Shown here one piece after another: positions 10,601 to 21,064 of a stretch of DNA of 64,000 nt. The position numbers and the translations under genes were made by a program. Positions within the stretch are counted from its first letter, which is position 1. Each line of letters opens with the position of its first letter. Origin of the DNA: Ostrinia nubilalis (taxonomy: Eukaryota; Arthropoda; Insecta; Lepidoptera; Crambidae); assembly GCF_963855985.1 (NCBI RefSeq), contig NC_087100.1, positions 8,281,001 through 8,345,000 on the forward strand, given 5' to 3'. The notes under the pieces were generated by a model that saw nothing but the letters and a program-made list of their open reading frames with translations, did not search any database and had not been told where the DNA came from.

Positions 10601-13600
10601 AATGAATTTGACTTAAACTCACTCTACGCTCCTAGTTCAGTGATTGTTTAATGTACAAAGCAGTGAAATGATCCTGACAACTGACACAAATGACATCAGT
10701 GACACACGTGTAGCCAGTGTCAGGGTGAGACTGATAGTACCTATATGTACAGGGTAAACGAGTGAAGTACACCAGCCCGATGGACACCATGTAAGGGTAG
10801 ATGGCGCGCGCCACCGCCCATGTGGCCAGCACGCCGCCTACGGGTGTAAGGTAGATACTTTAACCAACAAAAAATACCCCCCTGTCCTCGTCCCACCGAG
10901 TAAAAGGTTTGCAAAGCTGAATGCGCTAGATTCCGTAGCTATACTAGGCGATGTGATGCTCCCAGAATGAATTCGAAATTCAAAGCATTATTAGAACCAG
11001 CTTGTTGCAAACCAGTTTTGGGTATCTAGAATCTAAAATACTAACGATGTTGTTACCTACTCAGGCGTTTTACCTCTGCTCTGCTAAGATCAGCGCGGAT
11101 GAACGATTTATCTATGTTGCTGAGTATCTAACCAAGTTGGGCTAATAATGCTCAGATAAAAACAGAAATAAAGCTTGAGCTATCTTACGCTTGAATGCCC
11201 TCCAGGAGGTGAGTCTCTCGGGCGCGCGGCGGCTCGAACACGAAGCGACGTCCTCCACCTTATAGCAGGGCCGCGGCGTACACAGGGTTCCCGAAGTTAA
11301 ATGTACTTGATTCCGTAATCCGTTGCTATAGAGCCTGCACCCTCTTCGCCTATACTATAGGGGAAGTGTTACAGGGTGTTACCAGCCTACCAGCTAAACG
11401 AATTCGAATTTTGAGTTTTGGAGCATCACATTAGAATCAGCCGCTTTGGGTACCTATGATCTAAGAAAAAAGGCAGAAATAAAGGCTACATTCTCACGTT
11501 TGAAAGCCCTCCAGGAGGTGGGTCTTTCGGGCGGCTCGAACACGACGTCCTCGACCTTGTAGGAGGGCCGCGGCGTGCGCAGCGCGGGCGGCGAGCTTGG
11601 AGCCGGCGACTGCGCGCCCGCCGCGCCCGTCGGAGAATACACCGGGTTCGCGAAGCTGAATGAGCTAGATAACGTAGCTATAGGCGAGATGGGTGTGATC
11701 CAGCATATTGAATTCAAATTTCGGAGCATACTATTAGAATCAGCAGCTTTGGGCACCTATATTCTAAGGAAAAGGCTAAGACAATAGTGGGTCTCTCACG
11801 TTTGAAAGCCCTCCAGGAGGTGGGTCTTTCGGGCGGCTCGAACACGACGTCCTCGACCTTGTAGGAGGGCCGCGGCGTGCGCAGCGCGGGCGGCGAGCTT
11901 GGAGCCGGCGACTGCGCGCCCGCCGCGCCCGTCGGAGAATACACAGGGTTGGCGAAGCTGAAGGCGCTGCCTTCTGTCTCAGCTGAAAAAATAGCATAGT
12001 CTGGTTAAGGTATTTAGGCCCGATTCGACCAAAATTTTATCCGAGAATAACTTCTGGTATAACTGGCACACCGACAGTTTCAGTATGGGAAATATGTCAA
12101 AACTGGCGATTTATTCTGAGATTAATATTAGTCTTGTTTGGTCGAATCCACCCTTAGCATATTATGGAACGAAGCTCAAATATTAATTTTCCTTCACATT
12201 TGTCACTTATTGGTTTGTGTTCTTTAAATGCACGTACCTACCAATAGAACACCGTGGCTAAGAAGGTGGTAGGTAATAACAGTAGGTTCATTACACCTAC
12301 CTTGTCCATTTGTCGACAATGCTGGACTTTGCAGTTTCAGAACCCCGTAGCTTCCTTCACCAGCTTCACTTTCCATCTGAAAAACAACAGTGTAAAATGA
12401 ATATTTTCGAAACCTTATAAGACACAAAGCTAAAGTAGGTAATAATTATGTTATAAGATTTCAGATCACGATTTTTTTCAGACAGACAGAGACAGATCAA
12501 TTACTATTATGTAGGCACAATTTAAGTATGCTTCATTGCTTCGCGACATAGCGATCATTGGCTAATGGATCCAATTAAATAATTTTAATTAGTCAAGGTC
12601 CCCGAGTCCCGAGCGTCGTATTACGGATGATATCGAATAACTTACGGAAGGAGTAGCTATTACACATTTCAATCTAATACTAATATTTTAAATACTAAAG
12701 TCTATGTTTCTGCCTGTCTAATTAATCTGATTTAAATGAAATTTGATATAAAGAATGATACCTAGTCTGAGACCCTGGGAAGAATTTTACATAAGTAAAT
12801 TATCGCGTATTCAATTATAAGGCGATATGGAAACATATTTTTTAAGAGGGACACGCGCGCTAAAGTTTTTCTGTAACAGCCTAAACTCTACAAGTATGTA
12901 CTTAGTGCAGGAAGAGCGCATAAACGAGTAAGTTTCTGCGGTAGTAGAGCGGGAGGGGTGTGCGAAACTTCAGATGTGTATATAGGTACATAAGGTAAAC
13001 GGCTACTAGTTCGTGATAGTACGTAAGTTCGTAAGTTTTTTTTCTAGCTCAAATAATAAGCAAATGGAATATTATTTCTAAAAACTATTCATTACTACAA
13101 AATCTCTATTATTTAAGCTATCTAAAAAACCAAGTACCAACATTGTGGCGCCAAAAATGAGAGCAATACGAAGCTTCAAACTCTCAGAGAGCCAAAAAAA
13201 TCCGTGCGGCTTGCAAAGGTTGCTCTCACCGTAAGGTTAGCGCTCCAACTTCTTAAGCTTATAAAAAGGCGAAGGAACGTCCATTTAAATAAAACTTGTA
13301 ATAGTGGTTTCATGTGTTCCTTGACAATTGATTTGGCTTAGAAAAAAGTTATATGAAAACGTAGAATTCCTTTAAAATTGCGATTAATTGACTCACGAAA
13401 TAGCGTACATTTTATTTTTCGGGTGTCCCCTATTTCGTGATACTACCGATTCAAGGATATTATGGATAACATTTTGATGCTTGGTTTTTAAATAATTATT
13501 TATGATAATTTAAATGTAAGTTATGAAACAAATAATGCATTTATTTAAGTTTCTCATGACCTAAATTCGGTATATGTTTCGTTCACTAGAATTTATATGA

Positions 13601-16600
13601 CACGAGTCTGAAGTTCACATAAATGACCAATTTTAAGATAAATTAGCATAAGTAGTACCAGCATAATTTTGGTTTTATTTCGATTTATTTTATTTATCTT
13701 TGTTTATTTGTATTGTATATGGGATAGATAATAGTTAACTGACACATTTTGACAATAATCCATGAATTTTACTTGGGGAATTTGGAATAATCAGTACCTA
13801 TCACGAAACAAGGAACCGTATTATTGTTACTTTTTTCCAAGTTCGTGATATATAAATGTATGGTGTTAGGTACTTTTATGACACATACCATCAAAGAAAT
13901 CGACATATTTTTTAGTTTTTAATACTGACCTACCTAAGAAATTAATTAATTACTTACTTTTTATTATGAGTCATTGGCGTATCTGGGGTTATTTTCAGGG
14001 GGGGGGGGGGGCTACCCTCACTTGAAACAGCTCCAGGGGTGGGAATATGGGGAGAAGGGGGGGAGGGGGTTAGTCCCCCCTTCCTCCCCATAATCCCACC
14101 CCTGGCATCTAATGGCTTGTGTAAATATTTTCACATACTTATCGTTACAAATAACCAAATCAAAATTTTATGGGTACGAAGAGGGGGCGGGGGGGTAAGG
14201 CCCCCCACATTTCTATTGGTTAAATAAATATTTTCACATATCGCCAGAAATAACAAATCAAAATTTTATGGGTACGAAGGGGGGGGGGGTAAGTTTCTCC
14301 CCCCCCCCCACATTTCTAATGGTTATATAAATATTTTTACATATTGTTAGAATTAACAAATCAAAATATTATACGTAGGTACGTACCTAGCTAGACTCAC
14401 ATTATTTCTTATTAATATTTCAGGTAAGTAATATCGTCAATTTCACATAATAATAATTTTAAAATTATTAAACCCTTAATCATTATTAAAATATCCTAAC
14501 TGGATGCATAAAACCTTATCCCGAAATAGGGGACATGAGTTCACGAACTTAGAAACAGAGCAAAATTTTGTCACGAAACAGGATCCAAACAAGAGGTCCA
14601 CAGAACAATTAATATAAAAAAAAGTTCAAACTATATAACTATAAATTATGTATTAACTTACTGTCAAAAGACCAAAGTTTAGCATAAAAAAGTTTTCATA
14701 CTGATATCATGCTTGGTTATTTTTAAATAAAATGTTAAAGTCGTAAGAGCCTTAATATACCGAAGTAGGGGGCACTTACCTTACCGTAACAATTTATTAT
14801 TATGTCATTCCCTCCGCACCGCATGATAGGAACTTACTTATTCAGTTAACACTTCGGTGGACAGTACAAGTTAAGAATTACTTCCCAAATATCACTACTT
14901 ATGTCATGAGTGTCAATGTAAAACGAGTAAAAACTATGATGTCTATAGGCGTTCTGTCGTATCATCCTTTACTACCTGAACGCCCGTGGACTATACTGTC
15001 CATCAATGTGTGAACCTGTAAGTTACTGTACCAGAGTAGCGTCTTCAAGTCTTCTCAAGTAGTACTGTACCAGCGGGTGTCTCATCACCACGTGGTGCAG
15101 AATGGAGTGCCCCAGCAGTATCAGTATGGAGAACACTGCTGAGGCTGACGGAATCCGTATATGGGAAGGTACTAGTAGTTAAACGCATAACTGAGTAGCC
15201 TGCAGTAGTGAGAGAGGGGTGTGATTTTCTTACGTCACATGTCACTTCTCCCGCATCGCTCCAAAACCGAAGTAACCTACTGAGATATGAATACTATGAA
15301 TACCTGTAGTAGTTAATATAGCGTACCAGAGTAGCGTCTTCAGTAGGGTTGAGGTGCAGCTGAATGCGCCGCTTGTGCCGCGACTCATTCGTCAGCCTCA
15401 AGTAGTACTGCACCAGAGGGTGTCTCATCATCACGTGGTGCAGCATGGAGTGCCCCAGCAGTATCAGTATGGAGAACACGAAGAACATAAACGTGCTGCG
15501 GCGAGGCTGACGGAACCCGTATTTGGTCAGGATTCGGTCGAGGGACACCCAGAATCCCGCGGCGCCTAGAGATAAATTGCACGCAGTTTGTACGTTATGT
15601 GATTTGTTAAGTTAGTACCTACTGGTTCAAGTGGTCGATTTAAAAAATAACAATCTCCTATGGAGTTTTAAATAGCTTGAATAATAAAATTAAATGGAGT
15701 CATGAAAGTAGGTAATTTTATTTTAGTAAAGAGAATTTTATAACGCTGTGAAAACTCAACGCGTCTCTACCATAAATTTTGTATGGACTAAGAGAAATAT
15801 CTTATGACGCAGCTAGTTTCGTACCTACTCAATTTTGTTATTTCAAAATTACTCAAAATCGAATTTACGGCATATTGAAAGGTATAACTCTTTTTTGGGA
15901 AAACAATTTTTTTAAAGTTGTGTCTTGGAATACAATTGGCTAACTCAAAATGGACAAAAAAAGTAAATAATAATTAACTTACTCTCTCCAGCCATCACCG
16001 CCTGCGTATACCGAGGCGGCAGGCACCCCGTGAACCCATAATACGAGGCCTGTTGCACCGTACAGCCGAAAGCCACCACTCCAATGGCGACCAAGTTGAT
16101 GGTGTACGAGACCTTCGTCGAGAACCCGTCCCAGCCGATGTTGCAGACCGCTACGAATAGCATTGTCGCTAACGATACTAGGATACCTGTAAATAACATG
16201 TTTTACTGTGAGTTCTTTACGAGATCGAATCAGAAATGAGGAGATCCGTAATCGAACTACAGTTGCTGACATAGCCCGACGGATTAGCAAGCTGAAGTGG
16301 CAATGGGCAGAGCACATAGTACGCAGCTGACGGCAGCAAGGTTCTGGAATGGAGGCCGCGTACCCGAAAACGCAGCGTGAGACGTCCAACAAGGTGGCCT
16401 GACGACATCATTAAGGTAGCAGGGAAGCGCTGGACGCCGGCCGCTCAACATGGAAAACATTGGAGGAGGCCTATGTTCAGCAGTGGACGTCCTATGGCTG
16501 AATGATGATTGTAAGTAGGTACGCCTACAAGTACCTACTCGCAGATCGAGACACAATAGAAATCAATTGTTGCTGTGGCCTCATGCGACCGCTTAGGGTT

Positions 16601-17780
16601 CGATTAGACACACGTCTAATTTTACTTACTTTATGAAAGCAAGAATATAGGCAGGTTAAGTTTATGATTTTTCCTGAAATATCGCATCCACCTATAAATT
16701 ATGTGTATTATTTAGTTTAGTGAACAACACGACGTATCAACGACATCTTGAATGTTTCCCGTTCGGTAGAAAATGTGTTGATTTTTAATATGCATTTAAG
16801 GATGAAAAGGAACTATTTGCACCCTAAAATTAAAAAAATGTAGAGACAAACCATGGAAAGAGTTGGTCTGGGATGATGCTCCTAATTATATTCATTGTAT
16901 GAGTTATCGACATTTTTCAATTAATTCACACGTGTTTATCACGTAATAATTTAATTGGATTGGACGTGATCTTTTGTCTGTCCAATTACCTACCTACAAT
17001 GCGATTCTAGCAAAAATCGTGTGTATATCCTCGTTCATACCACGGTATTCATACTACGTACGTTAAACTGAACTCTACAAAGGACCGGCACCATCCTCTT
17101 TTCTTTTTTTCCTTTATAGTTTCGTGCGGTTTGCATTATGGCCACTGGCTAGTGTTAAAAAGAATTGTATTTGTAGAGTGTTTTTCTTTTGTTTCTCAAA
17201 TAAAATACGATAATATTCGTTTGTTTCTCTCACTTACCAAATGTGATCCTAGTGTTGTAGGTAAACAGGTCTAGCAGCAGATTGTTGGCGACGACGGCCA
17301 CACACGCTGACGCGATGTATACCGTCGACATGTCGAACATGATGGTAGTGTTGGGGTAGTGGTGCTGGAAGTAGTCCACTGCCATGATGAAGCTGGAAAA
17401 ATTAAGAAAAATAGGTGATTGATACGCACTTAATTATTTATGTATTTTTTCTTTTATTTGATTCAAGGCGGATACTTTCTTATTCTTTAAAATTACGAAA
17501 ATCTATCATTAACACAAGTTCAACGTTGTTTGTGATGCTATGTTAAGCATTTTCAAGAAAAACTCACGAAGGTAGAGCCGCTTTAAATTTCAATAAAAAA
17601 GTTTACAGACCTGTTAAAAGGCAGTAAGAAGGCTGCGCCGGCGACGAAGAGAGTCACATAAACGGAGTTGTATCTATCCGGGGGCGGAGCGCTAGGCTCC
17701 GTCATCGGAGCAAGGGGCTCCCCGCGCGCTGCCCGAATCGCCTCGATGCGGGCGTACCCGCGCCCTAGAGTCTCGTTCAT
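4634..17780 (-). CDS. SLC29A4 (ENT4-like): Equilibrative nucleoside transporter 4-like protein (ENT4/PMAT type)
   Basis: This is a multi-pass membrane transporter. ENT4 relatives move monoamines, organic cations and adenosine across the plasma membrane. Exons on the minus strand: 17611-17780, 17238-17392, 15983-16186, 15304-15565, 12301-12368 (acceptor uncertain), 11800-11982, 10151-10338, 9574-9702, 5529-5640, 4634-4827. They sum to 1665 nt (554 aa), close to the family's ~530. Hallmarks in order: FLLPFNSFIMAVDYF in helix 1, a GWDGFSTKVSYTINL-type segment, a long cytoplasmic Pro/Ser/Ala-rich loop before helix 7, SAFNLFDFIGK, and GFSNGLFGSVPMIMAPSRV followed by REIAGNMMTLSYNGGLLSG. The weak point is exon 5. 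The strong TTTTTCAG acceptor at 12377 is out of frame with exon 4. An AAAG acceptor 8 nt further in restores the frame, or a small exon was missed. Four exons have extra copies. Family assignment is firm; exact splicing of the loop and the repeated exon is not. Confidence 0.88.
6514..9702 (-). repeat. Seventeen-copy tandem array of ENT4 exon 8
   Basis: Copies end at the exon/donor boundary at 6514, 6706, 6899, 7090, 7276, 7469, 7657, 7848, 8037, 8230, 8419, 8612, 8805, 8998, 9191, 9381 and 9574, a period of 186-193 bp. Each holds 129 nt encoding about 43 residues (IAAAWPYEWSRSQLL ... HSPHIVGD), which continue the DFIGK motif of the preceding exon in frame. All 17 keep GT at the donor, mostly GTAAGT. 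Sixteen keep the frame open; the copy ending at 7469 has a 1-nt deletion near 7550. The copy at 9574-9702 has a pyrimidine-rich acceptor (TTTTTCGGTTCAG). Others have only TGTGAG or TTAG nine bases before the exon, which would add Asp-Val-Met in frame after a ~55-nt intron. The copy at 6514 has an in-frame TAG there. The plus-strand ORFs across this region are artefacts of the repeat. Confidence 0.92.
10762..10846 (-). pseudogene. Partial decayed copy of ENT4 exon 7
   Basis: On the minus strand it reads GVLATWAVARAIYPYMVSIG, nearly the same as the start of the real exon 7 at 10151-10338, with a TAG acceptor still in place. The match stops after 'VYFT', so the 3' half and donor are missing. It sits between the real exon and the multiplied loop exon, and is best read as a truncated tandem duplicate. 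Confidence 0.8.
10895..11990 (-). repeat. Tandem duplication of ENT4 loop exon 6 (three exon copies plus a fragment)
   Basis: A unit of about 300-330 bp (exon plus flanking intron) is repeated. Copy a (exon 11800-11982) has intact splice sites and is in frame with its neighbours. Copy b (11498-11664) encodes the same FSFANPVYSPTGAAGAQSP peptide with an intact donor, but its changed acceptor (ATCTAG) puts it in another entry phase. Copy c (about 11195-11300) has a deletion and an in-frame stop, with donor GTAAGA retained. A fourth partial unit at about 10895-11050 has only the intron-side sequence. The copies code for the cytoplasmic loop before helix 7. Confidence 0.85.
13400..14390. repeat. 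Intronic repeat region with G-run tandem units
   Basis: This lies in the ENT4 intron between exons 5 and 4. From about 14100 to 14390 a unit of about 120 bp ('caaatcaaaattttatgggt', then a G run, a C run and 'acatttctaatggtt') repeats about three times. G runs of 8 or more also occur at 13999-14011. The phrase 'tcccctatttcgtgatac' near 13425 and its inverted relative near 14520 may mark old transposon ends. Confidence 0.55.
15024..15165 (-). pseudogene. Decayed duplicate of ENT4 exon 4
   Basis: Nucleotide identity with exon 4 (15304-15565) is high over 'cagtatcagtatggagaaca' and the following HSMLHHVMMRHPLVQYYL-coding stretch. There is an internal deletion after that stretch and frame-breaking changes (GAAGACTTGAAGACGC...). 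It sits directly downstream of the real exon, as expected for a tandem duplication that has decayed. Confidence 0.8.
16212..16515 (+). mobile_element. 3' fragment of an RTE-type non-LTR retrotransposon
   Basis: It encodes a decayed version of the reverse-transcriptase C-terminus (RRISKLKWQWA...H, then RRPTRWPDDI). It ends at 'tatgttcagcagtggacgtc', 'ctatggctg' and 'aatgatgat'. Frameshifts are visible compared with the copy at 19416-19718. It is inserted in the ENT4 intron between exons 2 and 3, on the opposite strand to the gene. Confidence 0.75.
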
Positions 17781-18405
17781 GTCTGCACTTGTCTACTCTA
17801 TGACCATTTTTTAACAAACACTTTTTTCACTAGTCATATTTCACTACACTTGCAGGATAACGCGCATTTAATAAGTATTTACAAATATACGCAGATTTAT
17901 AATTACGCGAGTTAGCCTCAAATGACATTAAAAACAAACACTAATTTCACTGTACACACGTCCACTGTGTTACCTAACATTTTTTTCTATAGATTAGCGT
18001 TTTGTCCTACCCAATACTATAATTTGTGGTGCTGTCTTTCGATTCATAATGGTGCAAATTGGTTTTGAATTGATTGCTCACGTGGCATAAGTTGTATAGT
18101 GTCATTTATCGAGTTACTTTCTTATTGTCCGCCTACATTTACTGAGTGAAACAACAACAAATAATTCGGCCGGTGCAAGTTGACAGCTGGAAGGTCATCA
18201 GAGCGCACGCGCGCCCTGCATTGATTTTCAGTGATGAGAACAGCTGACTTTAGTGTACTGAGAGAGGTGAGGCTCCTTGACAGAAAAAAATGCGAACAGT
18301 GATTTTCGAACAACGTTTTTAAAACAAAGATAAAGATAGTAACTGCGATTCATATTATGCTCTACTTTTGTAGCTTTGCTGTAAAAATAGAGAAACAAGA
18401 CTATC
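17781..18405. other. Upstream region of the ENT4-like gene
   Basis: This is the 5' flank of the minus-strand transporter. I see no convincing TATA box or other motif. The minus ORF at 18122-18313 has no recognisable domain. Confidence 0.35.
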
Positions 18406-18992
18406 TAGGGTCATTTTGCTGGATCGCGGCCTTGCGTTATTTCTCGGCCTTTTAGAGGATCAACTGCATAAATATTGGAATGATAAGAATTCTATCTCAC
18501 TCTTCCCAATGTGTTGTGGTTCTTTAAAAGTATAATAGTTGCCGAATGCAATGCCTATACAAATTGGTCGGTTATCCCTATCCGCGTACCGGAAATAAAT
18601 CGTCCATTTTGCTCGTCACGCTGCAAGCGCAAACACGTACGTCAAGCTGCGTAGAAAATAGCGAACAGGTCCCGCTTCAAATGTAAGTACCTATTACAAG
18701 TTTACAATTAATTTATTACTATTGTGATTGTTCTTGAGTGATCATTGTTGTTTTATTCACTTTTTTTTGCATTTATTTTGGGAGTAAATTACTTTTAATA
18801 CCCGTTTTATTTGGTGGCCGACAACTAACATAATACATTTTTAGTAAAGTTGGTTTGCGGCCGGGTGGTCGCGGTAGGTACTAACTCACTGAGTGAAATA
18901 AGTTTGTTTTCTTTTCAATTATTAATGTAAATAAAGTTTAGTTTTGTGCGAATTTTTTCTATTGTTGGGGTTGGTTTAAATGCTATGGTTGG

Positions 18993-18994
<2 letters not shown>

Positions 18995-19036
<42 letters not shown>
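18995..19036. repeat. (CA)n microsatellite
   Basis: About 21 uninterrupted AC/CA dinucleotides inside the pogo-like element. Confidence 0.95.
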
Positions 19037-19037
<1 letters not shown>

Positions 19038-19415
19038 CGGAGCAAATGTCGTCATCTTTATTCACTGTTCATGTCTTCTCATTGTATACATTCAACCTCA
19101 CGGGTGGGACCTGGAGTCCTGAAATACAGGGCTGCCCTACATTAGGCTCCAGTAGTCCAGTCACACCATTCTCTATTCCTTCATATGTACTTATGTGTAA
19201 TTCTAATTGTAACTTTAGATGTAATGTATAAGCCCTATAAGGTGTGAAAATAAACAATTTTATTATTTAAAAAAACTAACACATGCAAAAAAAACAAATC
19301 TGATTCGCGGCCGTTTAAAAATCATGTGAAAAAAAGGCGGCCGTTATCTGAATATTGAAAATATACTTAGGTGCCAGTTTACGGCCATTTCTTTCACCCA
19401 GACTATAGTTGTTTG

Positions 19416-19718
19416 AGGAGATCCGTAAACGAACCAAAGTCGCTGACATAGCCCGACGGATTAGCAAGCTGAAGTGGCAATGGGCAGGGCACATAGTACG
19501 CAGAACTGACGGCCGATGGGGCAGAAAGGTTCTGGAATGGAGGCCGCGTACCGGAAAACGCAGCGTGGGACGTCCACCTACAAGGTGGACCGACGACATC
19601 GTAAAGGTAGCAGGGAAGCGCTGGACGCAGGCCGCTACCAATCGATCAACATGGAAAGCATTGGGGGAGGCCTATGTTCAGCAGTGGACGTCCTGTGGCT
19701 GAAATGATGATGATGATG
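19416..19718 (+). mobile_element. RTE-type retrotransposon 3' end nested in the pogo-like element
   Basis: The open frame reads the reverse-transcriptase C-terminal tail (RRISKLKWQWAGHIVRRTDG, then RPPTRWTDDIVKVAGKRWTQ). It ends with a (GAT)n tail and is flanked by an 11-bp target duplication, ATAGTTGTTTG, at 19405-19415 and 19719-19729. It is heavily 5'-truncated, as is usual for non-LTR elements. Confidence 0.88.
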
Positions 19719-19760
19719 ATAGTTGTTTGGTTAATTTTTAAATAATTTTTGTTGTTACAG

Positions 19761-20179
19761 ATGTCTCCCAAAAAACTCAAGAAAAAAACTGTGAATTACA
19801 CGCCAGAATCCCTACAGCAGGTATTAATTTCGCGATTATTATAAATTTAAAGGAAATTCGCGAAGCCCAAATCCCAATCAGGGAAGCATCTCGTAAATTT
19901 GGGATTCCGAGATGTACAATTCAAGATCGATTAAGTGGCAGAAGGACTGATGAACTAAAAAAACAAGGCCCCGAGCCAGTGCTAGGAGAACAAGGTGGAA
20001 AAAAAGTTGTAGAGTGGCTTATAAATATAGCAAAATGTGGTTTTTCAATCAAAAAACCAGAACTGTTAGATACTGTGAAAAAAAAATTAAAAGACTTAAA
20101 AACGCCGAACCCTTTTAAGGATGATCGTCCTGGTCAGACATGGTATCTAAACTTTCTAAAAAGACATCCTGAAATATAG
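19761..20179 (+). pseudogene. Pogo-like transposase N-terminal (pipsqueak/CENP-B type helix-turn-helix) fragment
   Basis: A start after a good acceptor (TTGTTACAG) reads MSPKKLKKKTVNYTPESLQQ. A one-base frame shift near 19820 follows. The frame then reads EIREAQIPIREASRKFGIP, CTIQDRLSGRR, and a second domain ending PGQTWYLNFLKRHPEI before a stop at 20177. The first part is a helix-turn-helix of the pipsqueak type and the second resembles a CENP-B-type helix-turn-helix. Together they form the DNA-binding half of pogo transposases; the DDE half is absent. The upstream end may splice to a donor near 18680 (caaat/gtaagtacc). If the shift is real this is a pseudogene. If the shift region hides an intron, a DNA-binding protein without a nuclease domain could be made. 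Confidence 0.65.
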
Positions 20180-21064
20180 TGTTGATTATTTAAAATACTA
20201 GTCTTACGCTCAAATGATGGAAGATTACTTATGTTAGGTATGTTAAGAAAAATTTTTAATGTAAACCAAACTTAATTTGTTGCAATATAAGTTGATTGAA
20301 AAACTTTTGTATGTAGTGTTTTATTTCATTATTAGCAGAGATGATAAATGTGTTTAACTATAAGAGCAGAATAATTGCAGTAAAATGAAATTGTAGTATG
20401 TTAGATTTATGGAAGAAAAACAAGGAATTACAGGTTTGAGTATGGTAAGAAAGGAAGAATAATAAAGTAGAGGAAGGAAAGAAAGAAGAACAGAGCGAAA
20501 GAAAAGAAAAAAAAGTTTGTTGCAGAAATTAAAGACGAAGGTAAGTTGGGAGGAGAAGGTAAAATGCTGTAGAGATTAGAGACGAGATTGTAGTGCGTGA
20601 CCCCAGATTAGAAGAATAAATGCTGTGGAAATAAGAGATGTTAGTGTAAGGTTAGTTAGGTTAGACGAATATTGAGGAGAAACGTGATTTTTAAGAGTAA
20701 AGTCATTCGAGTAAAAACACTATCATTATAGGCAATGAGTGAAAAGTGTAAGAAAACTCAAAAGAACATGAAACACTCTTAAGTAATATTGTATGTAAAA
20801 TTGGCGACCGCAAACTGACTCTAGGGTGGTCGCGAATTAAAAAAAAGTGGCCGTTAATCGGCATTTTGAGTAAGTTTTCAGGAAATTATTTATTAAAAAA
20901 AACTATTAAAATATTCCTTAAATACTAATTTCTTAAAATAACTTGATTATATCTGCTACACCTAGAGAAACAATCAGAACTTCAATTATGAATGTAACAT
21001 ACTAATTTCAAGGAGCAAAAATGGGAAGTCGCTTAAAAGGCCGCCAACCGGCGCAATGACCCTA

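Larger units (their letters stand above)
18408..21062 (+). mobile_element. pogo/Tigger-like DNA transposon (Tc1/mariner superfamily), degenerate
   Basis: The two ends are inverted: GGGTCATTTTGC...CGCGGCC at 18408, and the complement of GGGTCATTGCGCC...GGCGGCC ending at 21062. Each is flanked by TA (18406-18407, 21063-21064), the expected target duplication. Degenerate 'gcggccgtt' or 'ggccgtta' subterminal phrases recur near 19310, 19340, 20830 and 20850. Inside is an ORF resembling the N-terminal DNA-binding part of pogo transposases. No DDE catalytic region is visible after 20180. An RTE fragment and a CA microsatellite are nested within. Confidence 0.8.

Noticed and set aside
14039..14227. 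Gly-rich plus-strand ORF
   Set aside because: It is a translation of G-run tandem repeats in an ENT4 intron.
15045..15245. Second working exon 4 of ENT4 for alternative splicing
   Set aside because: Deletion and frame-breaking changes make it non-coding; kept only as a decayed duplicate.
18122..18313. Minus-strand ORF upstream of ENT4 as an extra exon
   Set aside because: No resemblance to ENT4 N-termini and no matching splice donor; the MNETLGRGYARIE start at 17780 is sufficient.
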